A DNA stretch of 64,000 nt, taken from contig NZ_BRVN01000004.1 in NCBI RefSeq assembly GCF_026011735.1, positions 62,001-126,000 of the forward strand, given 5' to 3'. This document shows positions 44,581 through 54,152 of this stretch, one piece after another; position 1 is the first letter of the stretch; each line of letters begins with the position of its first letter. This DNA is from Dietzia sp. NCCP-2495 (GTDB taxonomy: Bacteria > Actinomycetota > Actinomycetes > Mycobacteriales > Mycobacteriaceae). Both the position numbers and the translations under genes were made by a program. Under the pieces are notes generated by a model, which worked only from the letters and a program-made list of their open reading frames with translations, had not been told where the DNA came from and searched no databases.

Positions 44581-46763
44581 GAAACACCTGGCGGCTCGCC
44601 CGACATGATCTGCGCCGGGCCACGAGCAATGTCATGGCGATGATCGTCCTGTTCGGACTGATCGCGATCCCGTCGCTGTTCACCTGGTTCAACGTCATCT
44701 CGAGCTGGGACCCGTTCGACAACACACAGAACCTCAAGGTGGCCGTGGCCAACACCGACGAGGGCTATCAGAGCGACCTCATCCCGCTCCGCATCAACGT
44801 CGGCGAACAGGTGCTCTCCGCGCTACGCGCGAACGACGACCTGGACTGGGAGATCACCTCCGCAGAAGACGCCATCGGAGGCACGAGGTCGGAGGAGTAC
44901 TACGCCGCGATCGTGCTCCCCCCGACGTTCAGTAGAGAGATGCTGACGTTCTACTCCGGTGACGCGGAACGGATCGGGATCGACTACTACGACAACGAGA
45001 AAACGAATGCCCTCTCGCCGAAGATCACCGATCAGGGCGCGAGTCAGGTCGCCACCCAGGTCAACGAGACCTTCGCCGCGACACTCGGCGAAGCCGGACT
45101 GAACATCGTCTCGACGCTCTCCGAGTATCTCAACGATGCCGACACACAGATCGTCCTCTCCCGGCTCCAGGCACACGCCGGTGCGGTCGCGGCACAGCTC
45201 CGCTCCGGGGCGGACACCGCGACGATGTTCACGTCCCTGATCGCCTCGAGCAAACCGCTCGTGAGCGGTGCCTCGGATTCCGTCATCGCCTCGGGCCGGG
45301 CGCTCGACGACACCACGGAGGCGATCGGCGGCGGAGTGGAGGCGGCGAAGTCGCTGAAGTCGACCCTGGATTCCGCGACAGGGTCCCTCGGGGCCGCTCT
45401 CACCGCGAACGCGGAGAGCTACCCGGCGTTGTCGGCTCGTGCAGACGAAGTGTTCGCGTCGCTCGATACGCAGTCGGAGAGCTCCGCGGCGGCGGTCCGG
45501 GCGCTCGCGGAGAGGGTGCAGACGCAGACCGACCAGTACCGGGATCTGCGCGACGCCCTGGTCACGACGGTCGGACCGGTGACCCCCGAGGTGGCCAGAG
45601 GCACTCTCGACCTGGTCGTCTCGAGGATCGACGGCGCGATCGCACAGCAGCAGGCGCTGCACGACCGTCTCGAGGCCGCGGCCACGCAGGTGACGGAGGA
45701 CAACGCCGACATCAAGAACACGCGGCGCGAGATCCGCGCCCTCATCGACGAGGCGAGCGATGCCGTCCGCGGCGCGGAGACCGCGTACTCGGACAGCCTC
45801 AAGCCGAAGCTGGATCAGCTCGCCACCACACTCGCCTCGATTGACGACGGGATCGCATCGATCGGCGCGGACCTGTCCGGGACGGGGACGACGCTCTCCG
45901 GCGACACCGACTCACTGCTCGGTGCGCTCACACGAGCGGAGTCGACGACCACCTTGGTGGCGGGTTCGCTCACCGATGCCGCCCGACGGTTCGACGAACT
46001 CGCATCGGCGCTGGCCACGGCCATGGATTCCGGCGATCTCGGCGACCTCACCGACCTGATCGGCACCGACGCGCAGACACTCGCCACCTCGCTGTCCGCT
46101 CCCGTGGATCTCGACCGCGTGCCGGTGTTCCCCGTCGAGAGCTTCGGCACCGCGATGGCGCCCTTCTACACGGTGTTGGGATTGTGGGTGGGAGCGCTGC
46201 TGATCGCCGTCTCGATCCGCGACGACGTCCCCGAGGACACGCTGCCAGACAGCGCTCCCCTCACGCCCACCCAGTCCTACCTCGGTCGCTACGGCATCGT
46301 CGCCCTGATCGGATTCCTGCAGAGTTCGCTGGTCACGCTCGGCAACATCCTGTTCGTCCAGGTACACCCGGTCCATCCGTTCCTGCTGCTCCTGGCGGGG
46401 TGGATGACGTCCCTCGTCTTTACTCTGCTCATCTACACGTTCGTCGCGGCGTTCGGGAACGCCGGGAAGGCGCTCGGGGTGCTCCTGCTCGTTGTCCAGA
46501 TCTCCGCGTCCGGGGGCGCGTATCCGCTGGAGGTCCTTCCCGGGTGGTTCCAGGCCATCAGCCCGTGGCTGCCGGCGACGCACGCCATGAACGCGATGCG
46601 CTCGGCGCTGGCCGGGACCTATCACGGTGACTACTGGATATCCCTGGGCTGGCTCGCACTCTTCCTCGTACCCGCCCTGGCGCTGGGACTGGTGCTCCGC
46701 CGGCCACTGATCGGCTACAACCGCAACCTCAAGGAAGCACTCGAGTCAACGAAACTCATGTGA
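44577..46763 (+). CDS. Second YhgE/Pip-family membrane protein
   Basis: 728 residues with the same layout as its neighbour: N-terminal membrane helix (VMAMIVLFGLIAIPSLFTWFNV), extracytoplasmic coiled-coil region with DTQSESSAAAVRALAERVQTQ and similar, and a C-terminal set of membrane helices ending in ALALGLVLRRPLIGYNRNL. The start overlaps the upstream stop by four bases, so the pair is co-translated and may form a heteromer. About as similar to its neighbour as a distant paralog; the first has a longer C-terminal tail. Its 3' end overlaps the gluconokinase remnant on the other strand. Confidence 0.8.
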   Translation: MRNTWRLARHDLRRATSNVMAMIVLFGLIAIPSLFTWFNVISSWDPFDNTQNLKVAVANTDEGYQSDLIPLRINVGEQVLSALRANDDLDWEITSAEDAIGGTRSEEYYAAIVLPPTFSREMLTFYSGDAERIGIDYYDNEKTNALSPKITDQGASQVATQVNETFAATLGEAGLNIVSTLSEYLNDADTQIVLSRLQAHAGAVAAQLRSGADTATMFTSLIASSKPLVSGASDSVIASGRALDDTTEAIGGGVEAAKSLKSTLDSATGSLGAALTANAESYPALSARADEVFASLDTQSESSAAAVRALAERVQTQTDQYRDLRDALVTTVGPVTPEVARGTLDLVVSRIDGAIAQQQALHDRLEAAATQVTEDNADIKNTRREIRALIDEASDAVRGAETAYSDSLKPKLDQLATTLASIDDGIASIGADLSGTGTTLSGDTDSLLGALTRAESTTTLVAGSLTDAARRFDELASALATAMDSGDLGDLTDLIGTDAQTLATSLSAPVDLDRVPVFPVESFGTAMAPFYTVLGLWVGALLIAVSIRDDVPEDTLPDSAPLTPTQSYLGRYGIVALIGFLQSSLVTLGNILFVQVHPVHPFLLLLAGWMTSLVFTLLIYTFVAAFGNAGKALGVLLLVVQISASGGAYPLEVLPGWFQAISPWLPATHAMNAMRSALAGTYHGDYWISLGWLALFLVPALALGLVLRRPLIGYNRNLKEALESTKLM

Positions 46764-47132
46764 GATCGTCCGGTGAACGAGGTCCGTGGCGAGGTCCGGT
46801 CCGGATCCCGAGGTGGCGCCGGGCCTGGGAGATGAGCTCGGGTACGGGCGCGGCACCGTCGAGCGTGATCCCGGGCTCGTCGGGCCCGAGCGGCTCGAGT
46901 ACCCCGAACTGCGATCGGACCAACGACGCTGCTCCCGAGCAACCGCGTTGAGCCGGCGCAGCCACAGCGCCCTGTCCTTCTCGCCGAGTCCGGTCCCGCC
47001 ACGCATCTTGGCGATCGACGCGGCGCTGTGAAAGTCGTCGCCATCGAAGAAGGGGCCTGGGACCACGTCCGCGATCTGACGGCCGAATGTCGTCTTGCCG
47101 CAGCCGCTCACACCGAACACGACGATGGTCAC
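46756..47132 (-). pseudogene. Decayed gluconokinase
   Basis: The N-terminal part reads TIVVFGVSGCGKTTFGRQIA, a Walker A of gluconokinase, then FFDGDDFHSAASIAKMRGG and EKDRALWLRRLN, family-typical to about residue 65. There the frame goes wrong. In the shifted frame, LEPLGPDEPGITLDGAAPVPELI follows, which is the C-terminal end of the same family. So about 90 middle residues are missing and the frame is lost. GTG at 47132 was the probable start. It no longer makes a full kinase. Confidence 0.7.
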
Positions 47133-47164
47133 GGCGGGGGAACTTCCGCGTCGCGGCGGACGGC

Positions 47165-48373
47165 TCAGCTCCGCTCGCCCGCGTCCCGGTCGAGGCGGGC
47201 GAAGGCGTCGAACAGCCGGGCGCCCGGCTCGAGCGCCGACTCGTCGAGCATGAAGCCCGGGTGGTGCAGGTCGGTCTCCTCCGACTTCCCGTCCCACACG
47301 CCATACCGCAGATACACGCCTGGGATCTCCTCGGTGTACCAGGCGAAGTCCTCGCCACCACTGGACTGGTCGGCGGTGCCCACACCGTCCTTCCCGAGCA
47401 CCCGGCGCACCGCCTCGGTGGCCAGATCCGCGCAGTCGGCGTCGTTCACCACCGGCGGAACACCCTGCGTGTACTCGAGTTCGACGCGGATGCCGTAGGG
47501 CGCGGTGAGGTCCTCGACGGCTTCCCGCACGAGGTCCTCGACCGTGGCCCACACGTCCCGGTCCGCGCTGCGCAGCGTGCCCAGCAGCTCCGCGTGATCG
47601 GGGATCACGTTCGGGGCATCACCGCCGGCGTGCAGGGCGCCCCAGGTGAGCACGGTCCCCGACCGCGGGTCGAGACGACGGTCGAGGACCGCCGTGAGCC
47701 CGGTGGCGAGCTCGGCGGTCGAGAAGACGGTGTCCTGGGTCTCGTGCGGACGTGCCGTGTGACCACCGTCGGACTCGAGTCGGATCCGCACCTTGGCGTT
47801 GGAGGAGGTGATCGGCCCGGCCGTCACGCCCACCTCGCCCACCCGCCGGTGCGGATCGCAGTGCAGGGCGAGGATACGGTCCACGCCCTTGACCACACCT
47901 TCCTCCACGCAGTCCTTCGCGCCGCCGGGCATGGTCTCCTCTGCCGGCTGGAAGATCAGCCGCACGGGCCGGGGCGGCGGGTCGGCGACCAACAGTTCGG
48001 CCGCGCCGAGCAGCATCGCGGTGTGGGCGTCGTGACCGCAGGTGTGCGCGACCCCCTCGGTGGTCGAGGCGAAATCCAGGCCGCTCTCCTCGTCCATGGG
48101 CAGCGCGTCGATGTCCGCGCGCAGCGCCACCACGTCCTTCGCGGTGGCACCCTTCGCGGCGGGCACGTCGCACCACAACCCGGTGCCGAGGTCGAACCGG
48201 CGGGGCTTCAGTCCCATCCTCTCGAGCTCGCCCGCGATGAAGTCGGTCGTGCGCTCCTCCTCGTAGGACAGCTCGGGATGGGTGTGGATGTGACGCCGCC
48301 ACTCGATGAGCCGGTCCTCGAAACCGCCCTCAGCGTGCGGGTCGTTCTTCTCCGTCGACTTGCGCCCGAACAT
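47165..48373 (-). CDS. M20-family amidohydrolase
   Basis: 402 residues. Metal-ligand and catalytic motifs are visible: THPELSYEE, ADIDALPMDEE, HTCGHDAHTAM, FQPAEET, HCDPHRR and GGHTARPHE. This is the hippurate/indole-acetyl-amino-acid hydrolase-like branch (AmiA/AmiB of mycobacteria). It cleaves N-acyl amino acids or small amides. The start overlaps the upstream S9 peptidase gene by 44 bases, so they form a unit. ATG 48373. Confidence 0.9.
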   Translation of the reverse strand: MFGRKSTEKNDPHAEGGFEDRLIEWRRHIHTHPELSYEEERTTDFIAGELERMGLKPRRFDLGTGLWCDVPAAKGATAKDVVALRADIDALPMDEESGLDFASTTEGVAHTCGHDAHTAMLLGAAELLVADPPPRPVRLIFQPAEETMPGGAKDCVEEGVVKGVDRILALHCDPHRRVGEVGVTAGPITSSNAKVRIRLESDGGHTARPHETQDTVFSTAELATGLTAVLDRRLDPRSGTVLTWGALHAGGDAPNVIPDHAELLGTLRSADRDVWATVEDLVREAVEDLTAPYGIRVELEYTQGVPPVVNDADCADLATEAVRRVLGKDGVGTADQSSGGEDFAWYTEEIPGVYLRYGVWDGKSEETDLHHPGFMLDESALEPGARLFDAFARLDRDAGERS

Positions 48374-50273
48374 CGAACACCTCCTGGCAGAACTGGACCA
48401 CCCGGTCGCCGAGCAACTGACGGTTGGCCAATTTCACGAACTCATGACCTTCGTCCTCGAACAACAACACGTCCACCGGTACGCCACGCGAGCGCAGCTC
48501 CTCGACCGCCTGCTCGGTCTCGCTGACCGGCACGTTCGTGTCGTGCGCACCGTGGACGAACAACATCGGAACGGTGATCCGGTAGTACCTGCGCAGCGGC
48601 GAGGCCTCGCGGAGCAATTCCCGCTCCTGGAGCGGGTGCCCGTATTTGGGGTGGGCGGCCGCTGCGATCCACGGTTCGGTGTCGCGGTAGAAGGTCTGCA
48701 GGTCGCTCATCCCGCAGGCGGCGATTCCTCCGCACCAACGACCGGCGTGCCGGACCAAGGTCGCGTTGACCAGGTAGCCGCCGTAGGACCGGCCCGAGAC
48801 CACCACATGGTCCGGATCGGCGATCTCCTCGTCGACGAGGTGCAGCAATGCGTCCTCGACGTCGTCGATCCCCGCGAAGCGGCCGTACCGGTCGTCGGCA
48901 TGGCCGAACGCCCGGCCGCCCCCGGTCGAGCCCCGAACGTTCGGTGTGAAGTAGTTGACGCCCTCGTCGAGCATCCGCCGGGCGATGTCGTCATATCCCG
49001 GACGGGACTGGCCTTCCGGGCCGCCGTGCAGGTGCACCACCGTCGGCGCGGGCCCGCTCTCCGGATCTGCCCGGTACAGCCACCCGCTCAGCTCGAGCCC
49101 GTCGCGTGCGGTGAACCGCAGCAGCTCCGGGCCGGGGTCGGGCTGCGCGGGCGACTCCCCGATCCAGCGACGACGACGCACGTCGTAGATCACCACGTGC
49201 GGTGGCTGGTCGAGACTCTCCACGGTGACGGCGAGCAGTCGGCCGTCCGCCGTGAGCGTGGGCGCCGAGGCCACGACCTCCGGCAGCTGCGGCCGGGCGA
49301 TCACCCGGGGCCGGCGACGCGACAGGTCAAGGATCTCGATCTCGGACAGTCCCCCGTGAACATTCCAGAGCAGCGCCGCCGTGCGCCGGTCATAGCTCAC
49401 CTCCACGCGGTCGAGGTCGGCGTCCGCGCGGTAGGCAATCGGCCACGAGGTGGTCCCGGACTCGTCGGCCCGCACCTCGAGCAACCCCACGCGATCGGAC
49501 GAGTGGTCGCTGCGCACCACCATGCGCATGGGCCGGTCGTCGCCGCCGGCGTCGAGCACCTCCCCGGCGTCGGTGGTGGACCCGGTGTCCGTGGGCAGCA
49601 GGGGCCACCACCGGCCGTCCGGCATGATCCGCAGCAACTCACGATGCCCGCGGGCACCCACCCGGAACAGCGCCGCGCCGTCCCGTGAGTGCTTGAGCGC
49701 CCCGCCCATCCGGCGGTCGATGACGGTGATCTCCCCGGTCTCCGGGTCCACGAGCCGGCCCTCGGCCTGGCCCTCGGCGTCGAAGGCCGTCACCGCCAGC
49801 TGACCCCCATCCCAGCAGACGATCTGCTCGGTGGCGTCACCCGGGGCGTTCAAGGCGTACGCACTCTGGTCGTCCGGATCGGTGGTGACGAGCCAGATGC
49901 GCTCACGCTCACCACCGTCAGGGGCCACCTCGCACGCCAGCCACCGGCCGTCCGGTGAGTAGGCGACCCTGCGGACCGGGCCCTCCACGGGCAGCACCAC
50001 GTCCCGTTCGGGCCCCGCGCCCTTGAGACCGTCTGGGCCCAGCGGTCGCTGCACCGCCCGCGGATAACCGGTGCGTTCGGTGACCACACAGGCCAGCAGC
50101 GACCCGTCCGGGGACAGACACGGGGAGCTGGTGTGCCGGAGTTCGCCCGGCCCCCCGGCCGCGTCATCCGGCGGGCCCGCCTGCTCGCGGGAGCCCGTCT
50201 CCTCGGTGACCTCGGTGACGTCCGGGTTCTCGGTCGTGTCGACGGTGTCGGTCGTATGGAAGGTGTCGGTCAT
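48330..50273 (-). CDS. S9-family prolyl-oligopeptidase-like serine peptidase
   Basis: About 647 residues from ATG 50273. An N-terminal beta-propeller (SPDGSLLACVV, SPDGRWLACEV and further blades) precedes an alpha/beta hydrolase with GRSYGGY (Ser), HGAHDTNVP (Asp) and DEGHEF (His). It removes short peptides, probably with the amidohydrolase encoded downstream. Alternative GTG starts lie at 50330, 50321 and 50297; all overlap the upstream gene and none has a good ribosome-binding site, so the start is uncertain. Asp/Thr/Glu-rich N-terminal extension. Confidence 0.85.
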   Translation of the reverse strand: MTDTFHTTDTVDTTENPDVTEVTEETGSREQAGPPDDAAGGPGELRHTSSPCLSPDGSLLACVVTERTGYPRAVQRPLGPDGLKGAGPERDVVLPVEGPVRRVAYSPDGRWLACEVAPDGGERERIWLVTTDPDDQSAYALNAPGDATEQIVCWDGGQLAVTAFDAEGQAEGRLVDPETGEITVIDRRMGGALKHSRDGAALFRVGARGHRELLRIMPDGRWWPLLPTDTGSTTDAGEVLDAGGDDRPMRMVVRSDHSSDRVGLLEVRADESGTTSWPIAYRADADLDRVEVSYDRRTAALLWNVHGGLSEIEILDLSRRRPRVIARPQLPEVVASAPTLTADGRLLAVTVESLDQPPHVVIYDVRRRRWIGESPAQPDPGPELLRFTARDGLELSGWLYRADPESGPAPTVVHLHGGPEGQSRPGYDDIARRMLDEGVNYFTPNVRGSTGGGRAFGHADDRYGRFAGIDDVEDALLHLVDEEIADPDHVVVSGRSYGGYLVNATLVRHAGRWCGGIAACGMSDLQTFYRDTEPWIAAAAHPKYGHPLQERELLREASPLRRYYRITVPMLFVHGAHDTNVPVSETEQAVEELRSRGVPVDVLLFEDEGHEFVKLANRQLLGDRVVQFCQEVFDVRAQVDGEERPAR

Positions 50274-50289
50274 GTCGATGGTGTCGGGG

Positions 50290-52863
50290 TCAGGCACGGT
50301 GAATCCAGGTGTCCTTTCCACCGCCTCCACTCGAGGCGTTGACCACCATCGTGCCCGCCGGAGCCACTCGTGTCATGGCCACCGGAGGGGCCGACGCGTG
50401 GATCTCGCCGGTCGGCCCGTTGCGCAGCATGACGAACGCGCGCATGTCCACGTGCCGCCGCTGCAGGTCGCGCCCGTCGAACGTCGGCAGAGTCGACAGC
50501 GCCTGCACCTCCTGCGCCACGAACCGCTCGCCGTGGCGCCGCAACTCGGCCCGTCGCTCGTCCAGCTCCCGCGGCGAGCACTCCGGGCCCACCGTGATGT
50601 CGGAGCCGCCGTAGCCGTCGATCGGCTTGACCACCAGCTCGTCCAGCCGGTCCAGCACCTGCTCCAACTGCGGCGGGTCCGCGCACAGGAATGTGTCGAC
50701 CTGGCCGATGAGCGGCTTCTCGCCCAGATAGAAGTCGATGATCGACGGCACCAGCGCGTAGATCGCCTTGTCGTCCGCCGCCCCGTTGCCGGGGGCGTTG
50801 ACCATCGCGACGGTGCCGTCCGACATCGCGCCGAGCAGCCCACGCCGCAGGACCGTCCCGTCCGCACCCGAGGAGGAGAGAAGAGCCTCGTCGTCCATCC
50901 GGACATAGAGGACGTCGACGCCGATGCGCTCGTCGTCGTTGTCGTCGTCGACCCTCCACAGTCGCCCGTCGTCACCGACCAGATCCCTCGGGGTCACCAC
51001 CGCACCGCCCACGGCCTCGGCCGCGTGGATCAGGTCGTGCGCCGTGAGCTCGTCGGGCGCCACCACCACGGCGATCGACGGGTCCCCCACACCCTCGGGC
51101 GCCGCGGCCCGGAGAGTCTCCCGCAACATGTCCAGCCCCTCGGCCGGGTCGTGGATCTCCCCGCGCGCCCCGAACTCCGGGTACGCCTCGAGGATGCGCT
51201 CTCGCAGCGTCACCGCCATGGCCAACCCGCCCGGCATCCGCAGGTTGTCCTCCAGGACCACCCACTCGCCCGACCCCGTCGACACCAGGTCCACACCGCT
51301 CACCGCCGCACGCATCGTCCCCGCCGGCACGGCCCGGCCCGCCTTCCGGTAACCCGGGGCGCGATCCAGCGCGTCCTGCGGCACGATCCCGGCGCTGACG
51401 ATCTCACCGTCGCCGTAGATGTCCCGCAGGAACATCTCCAGCGCCCGGCCCCGCTGCTCGATCCCCGCCGAGATCCGCCCCCACTGATCGGCCGGCACGA
51501 TCCGCGGCACCGGGTCCAGAGGGAACACCTGCGGCTCCGGCTCGCCGTACACCTTGAGCGTCACGCCGCGGTCCCGGAGCTCCTCGTCGACCAGCTTCTT
51601 GCGCTCGCGGACCGTCGCCGCGCCCAGATCCGAAACGGCCTTGAGCACGTCCACGTACTGCGGCCGCGGGGCGCCGTCCTCGGTGATCGCCTCGTCGTGG
51701 ACCTCCTCCGTCACCGCCTCACCCAGCGGGGAATACGCGTCGAGCATCGAGCGCATCCCGCCGTCGTCGGCCGTGGCGCGCGGCCTGATCCTGCCCACCG
51801 TCTCTGCCAGCAGCACGGACACCACGTCGGCGCGGCGACCCCTGCGGCGATGCGCCGCGCGCTGCCGGGCGGCCGACGAGCCCGCCCCCAGCGCGCCGTC
51901 GACCAGGTCGTCGATGAGGTCGCGCTCGCCGGTCGCGTCGAGCTGGTCGGCGAGTGACTCGACCAGCGCCACGCACACGTCCCGCGCGGGCAGGGGCCGG
52001 CCCGTGCCCGGATCCACGAGATCGCCCTCCAGTCCGGAGCGGGCCGCACGCCAGAACGCGGCCGCCAGCACGGCCGGGGTGGGGTCGCCCCAGGCGTTCT
52101 CGGGATCGGCGAGCACCCGGTCCACCAACGCCCGGAACAGGGCTGCCACCAACACGATCGTGTCCACTGTGCTGCACGAGTCGCACAGCCGCAGCTCCAC
52201 CCCGGTTCCATCGGCGGACGGACGGATATCCGCGTCGATCAGGCCGCGGTCGGCCACCACGCCCGTGGCTACCAGCGCGTCCTCCGACTCCAGCACGCCG
52301 TCCGCGGTGTCCGTGCGGAACGCCGACACGTGCGCGGGCGACCACCGGGCCTCGAACGACCGCACCGAGGCGTACCCCGAGTCACTGCCGTCCGCCCGGA
52401 ACGGTGAGCCCGCGGCAAGCGCCAACAGCGCCGGCGCGTGCGGGACCACCCGGCGGGCCACGAACTGCGCCTCGTCGGCGTCCGCGACCTCGACCGTCAC
52501 CACGAAGCGCGCCGAGGCGCGGGTGCGGAACTCATGGCCGGGAGCGGTCCCCGGCTCATCGGGGTCTGGAGCCAGCTCCACACCCGGTGAGCCGAGCGCA
52601 CCCGCGGCGACGATGCCTGTACGCAGGGCGTTCGCCACCCCCGCCAGCTGCGTCCGCCGCTCGCGGATCGCCGCCCCGAGATCCTCGAGCGTGACGTGCT
52701 CGCCGCAGTCAGTGGCCACCACCGCCCCGTGGCGGGCAGCGCGTACCCGGTCGTCACCGGCCTCGGCGATCACCTCCACCGCACGCCGTGCCGGCAGCTT
52801 CGTCCGCAGGTCGACCAGATGTAGCTCTTCCTCGACCGAAATCCGTCGTGATCCGTCTGTCAT
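50290..52863 (-). CDS. GCS2 carboxylate-amine ligase fused to a type 2 circularly permuted ATP-grasp
   Basis: 857 residues. The first half is a glutamate-cysteine ligase family 2 domain (SVEEELHLVD start, SDSGYASVRSFEARW, WGDPTPAVLAAAFWRAARSG). The second half is the DUF404/DUF407-type ATP-grasp (VPRIVPADQWGRISAGIEQR, EDNLRMPGG, KPIDGYGGSDI, RHVDMRAFVML, ASSGGGGKDTW end). Both make amide bonds with ATP, so this fusion should build a peptide-like product. Substrates unknown. ATG 52863 is the likely start; a longer frame to 52905 lacks homology. The stop at 50290 precedes the S9 gene. Confidence 0.88.
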   Translation of the reverse strand: MTDGSRRISVEEELHLVDLRTKLPARRAVEVIAEAGDDRVRAARHGAVVATDCGEHVTLEDLGAAIRERRTQLAGVANALRTGIVAAGALGSPGVELAPDPDEPGTAPGHEFRTRASARFVVTVEVADADEAQFVARRVVPHAPALLALAAGSPFRADGSDSGYASVRSFEARWSPAHVSAFRTDTADGVLESEDALVATGVVADRGLIDADIRPSADGTGVELRLCDSCSTVDTIVLVAALFRALVDRVLADPENAWGDPTPAVLAAAFWRAARSGLEGDLVDPGTGRPLPARDVCVALVESLADQLDATGERDLIDDLVDGALGAGSSAARQRAAHRRRGRRADVVSVLLAETVGRIRPRATADDGGMRSMLDAYSPLGEAVTEEVHDEAITEDGAPRPQYVDVLKAVSDLGAATVRERKKLVDEELRDRGVTLKVYGEPEPQVFPLDPVPRIVPADQWGRISAGIEQRGRALEMFLRDIYGDGEIVSAGIVPQDALDRAPGYRKAGRAVPAGTMRAAVSGVDLVSTGSGEWVVLEDNLRMPGGLAMAVTLRERILEAYPEFGARGEIHDPAEGLDMLRETLRAAAPEGVGDPSIAVVVAPDELTAHDLIHAAEAVGGAVVTPRDLVGDDGRLWRVDDDNDDERIGVDVLYVRMDDEALLSSSGADGTVLRRGLLGAMSDGTVAMVNAPGNGAADDKAIYALVPSIIDFYLGEKPLIGQVDTFLCADPPQLEQVLDRLDELVVKPIDGYGGSDITVGPECSPRELDERRAELRRHGERFVAQEVQALSTLPTFDGRDLQRRHVDMRAFVMLRNGPTGEIHASAPPVAMTRVAPAGTMVVNASSGGGGKDTWIHRA

Positions 52864-52969
52864 GGCGCCGACGGTAGGACAGCATCCGCGGGTCCGCACC
52901 CGCACGGCCGGCGGGCGGGAGTTCGGCGAACCCGGCGGCCGGGTTCAGCTCATCGGCGGCGCCTGCTGG

Positions 52970-53770
52970 TCAGCGGGCCTTCCAGACCGGCGCGCGCTTC
53001 TCGGCGAACGCGCGCGGTCCCTCCATCGCGTCCTCCGACGTCATGACGGTGATCATCTCGGTGTCGCTGATCTTCCACTTCTCGACCTCACCCGGCCGCG
53101 TCCCGTCGGCGATCCCCAGCGCGACCCGCTTGCTCGCCTGCACGGCCAGCGGCGCGTTGGCGGCGATCACCTCCGCCAGCTCCAGTGCGGTGTCCAGCAG
53201 AGCGTCCGCGGGGACGACCCGGTTGACCAGGTGCAACTCGAGTGCGCGCTCCGCTGAGATCGGCTCACCGGTGAGCATCATCTCCATCGCCACCCGGTGC
53301 GGCAGCTGCTCGGCCAGTCGGAACGCCCCGCCGGCGGCGGCCACGAGCCCGCGCTTGACCTCGGGCAGGCCGAACTTCGCGTGGTCGGCGGCCACCACCA
53401 GGTCGCTGGCCAGCGCGAGCTCCGTCCCGCCACCCAGCGCCGTGCCGTTGACCGCGGCGATCACCGGGACGGAGACATAGTGCTGCGCCATGCCGGCGAA
53501 GCCCCACTGCCGGTTCTCGGCCGGGAAGATGTCCTCGCCGCGGGAGATCGCCTTGAGGTCGGCGCCCGCGCAGAACGACTGGTCCCCGGCGCCGGTGAGC
53601 ACCACGACACGGATCTCGGGATCGGTGTCGGCCTCGTGCAGCGCGTCTCCCAGCAGCGTGCTGACCTCGCCGTTGACGGCGTTGCGGGCCTCGGGGCGGT
53701 CGATCGTCACGAGCAGGACGTTGCCGCGGCGCTCGCTCCGGACGGCGGGGGACTTCTCAGAATCTGTCAT
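52970..53770 (-). CDS. Enoyl-CoA hydratase/isomerase family (crotonase) protein
   Basis: 266 residues. Crotonase fold with FCAGADLKAISRG (oxyanion hole) near 68-80 and NGTALGGGTELALASDL. It catalyses a step on acyl-CoA; the catalytic Glu position appears occupied in the KFGLPEVKRGLVA segment. The ATG overlaps the stop of a tiny secreted-protein gene (ATGA). Substrate not readable. Confidence 0.9.
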   Translation of the reverse strand: MTDSEKSPAVRSERRGNVLLVTIDRPEARNAVNGEVSTLLGDALHEADTDPEIRVVVLTGAGDQSFCAGADLKAISRGEDIFPAENRQWGFAGMAQHYVSVPVIAAVNGTALGGGTELALASDLVVAADHAKFGLPEVKRGLVAAAGGAFRLAEQLPHRVAMEMMLTGEPISAERALELHLVNRVVPADALLDTALELAEVIAANAPLAVQASKRVALGIADGTRPGEVEKWKISDTEMITVMTSEDAMEGPRAFAEKRAPVWKAR

Positions 53771-53991
53771 GGGCCCAGTCTCACCCGCCGCGGCGTCTGC
53801 CCGCAGGCTCTTCCCGCCTTGCGCCCCGCGCCGGGCCCCCGTCGCCCGCCCTGACCTCCGCCGACCGGGCGCGGGCCGCCGGCGGTCGCGACGGCCCGGA
53901 CGTCCGGTTCCGGGGGCTGCGCGACGGCGCCGACGGGGACGACGACGAGGGCCGCCGCGGCCAGCGCGAGGGCGGACAGGATGGTTCGCAC
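53767..53991 (-). CDS. Tiny secreted protein, function unknown
   Basis: 74 residues from GTG 53991: a signal peptide (RTILSALALAAAALVVVPVGAVA) and a Gly/Arg/Pro-rich tail. AGGAGGAG five bases upstream is one of the best ribosome-binding sites in the window. The stop overlaps the crotonase start (ATGA). The tail has low complexity, so it might be a leader for coupling rather than a functional protein. Real but of uncertain meaning. Confidence 0.5.
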   Translation of the reverse strand: MRTILSALALAAAALVVVPVGAVAQPPEPDVRAVATAGGPRPVGGGQGGRRGPGAGRKAGRACGQTPRRVRLGP

Positions 53992-54152
53992 CTGATCTCC
54001 TCCTGGTTGTGGGGCGATCAGGCCGTGGTGGCGCCGGACCGCTCCGGTGGGGCGGTCACCCCCGAGGGGGATTCGTGCGCCCATTTCGGATATATTTGAT
54101 TTGAATCATGGCTCACGGCGCCCTCCAGTGGTGCTCCTTCTCGTGAAATGAG

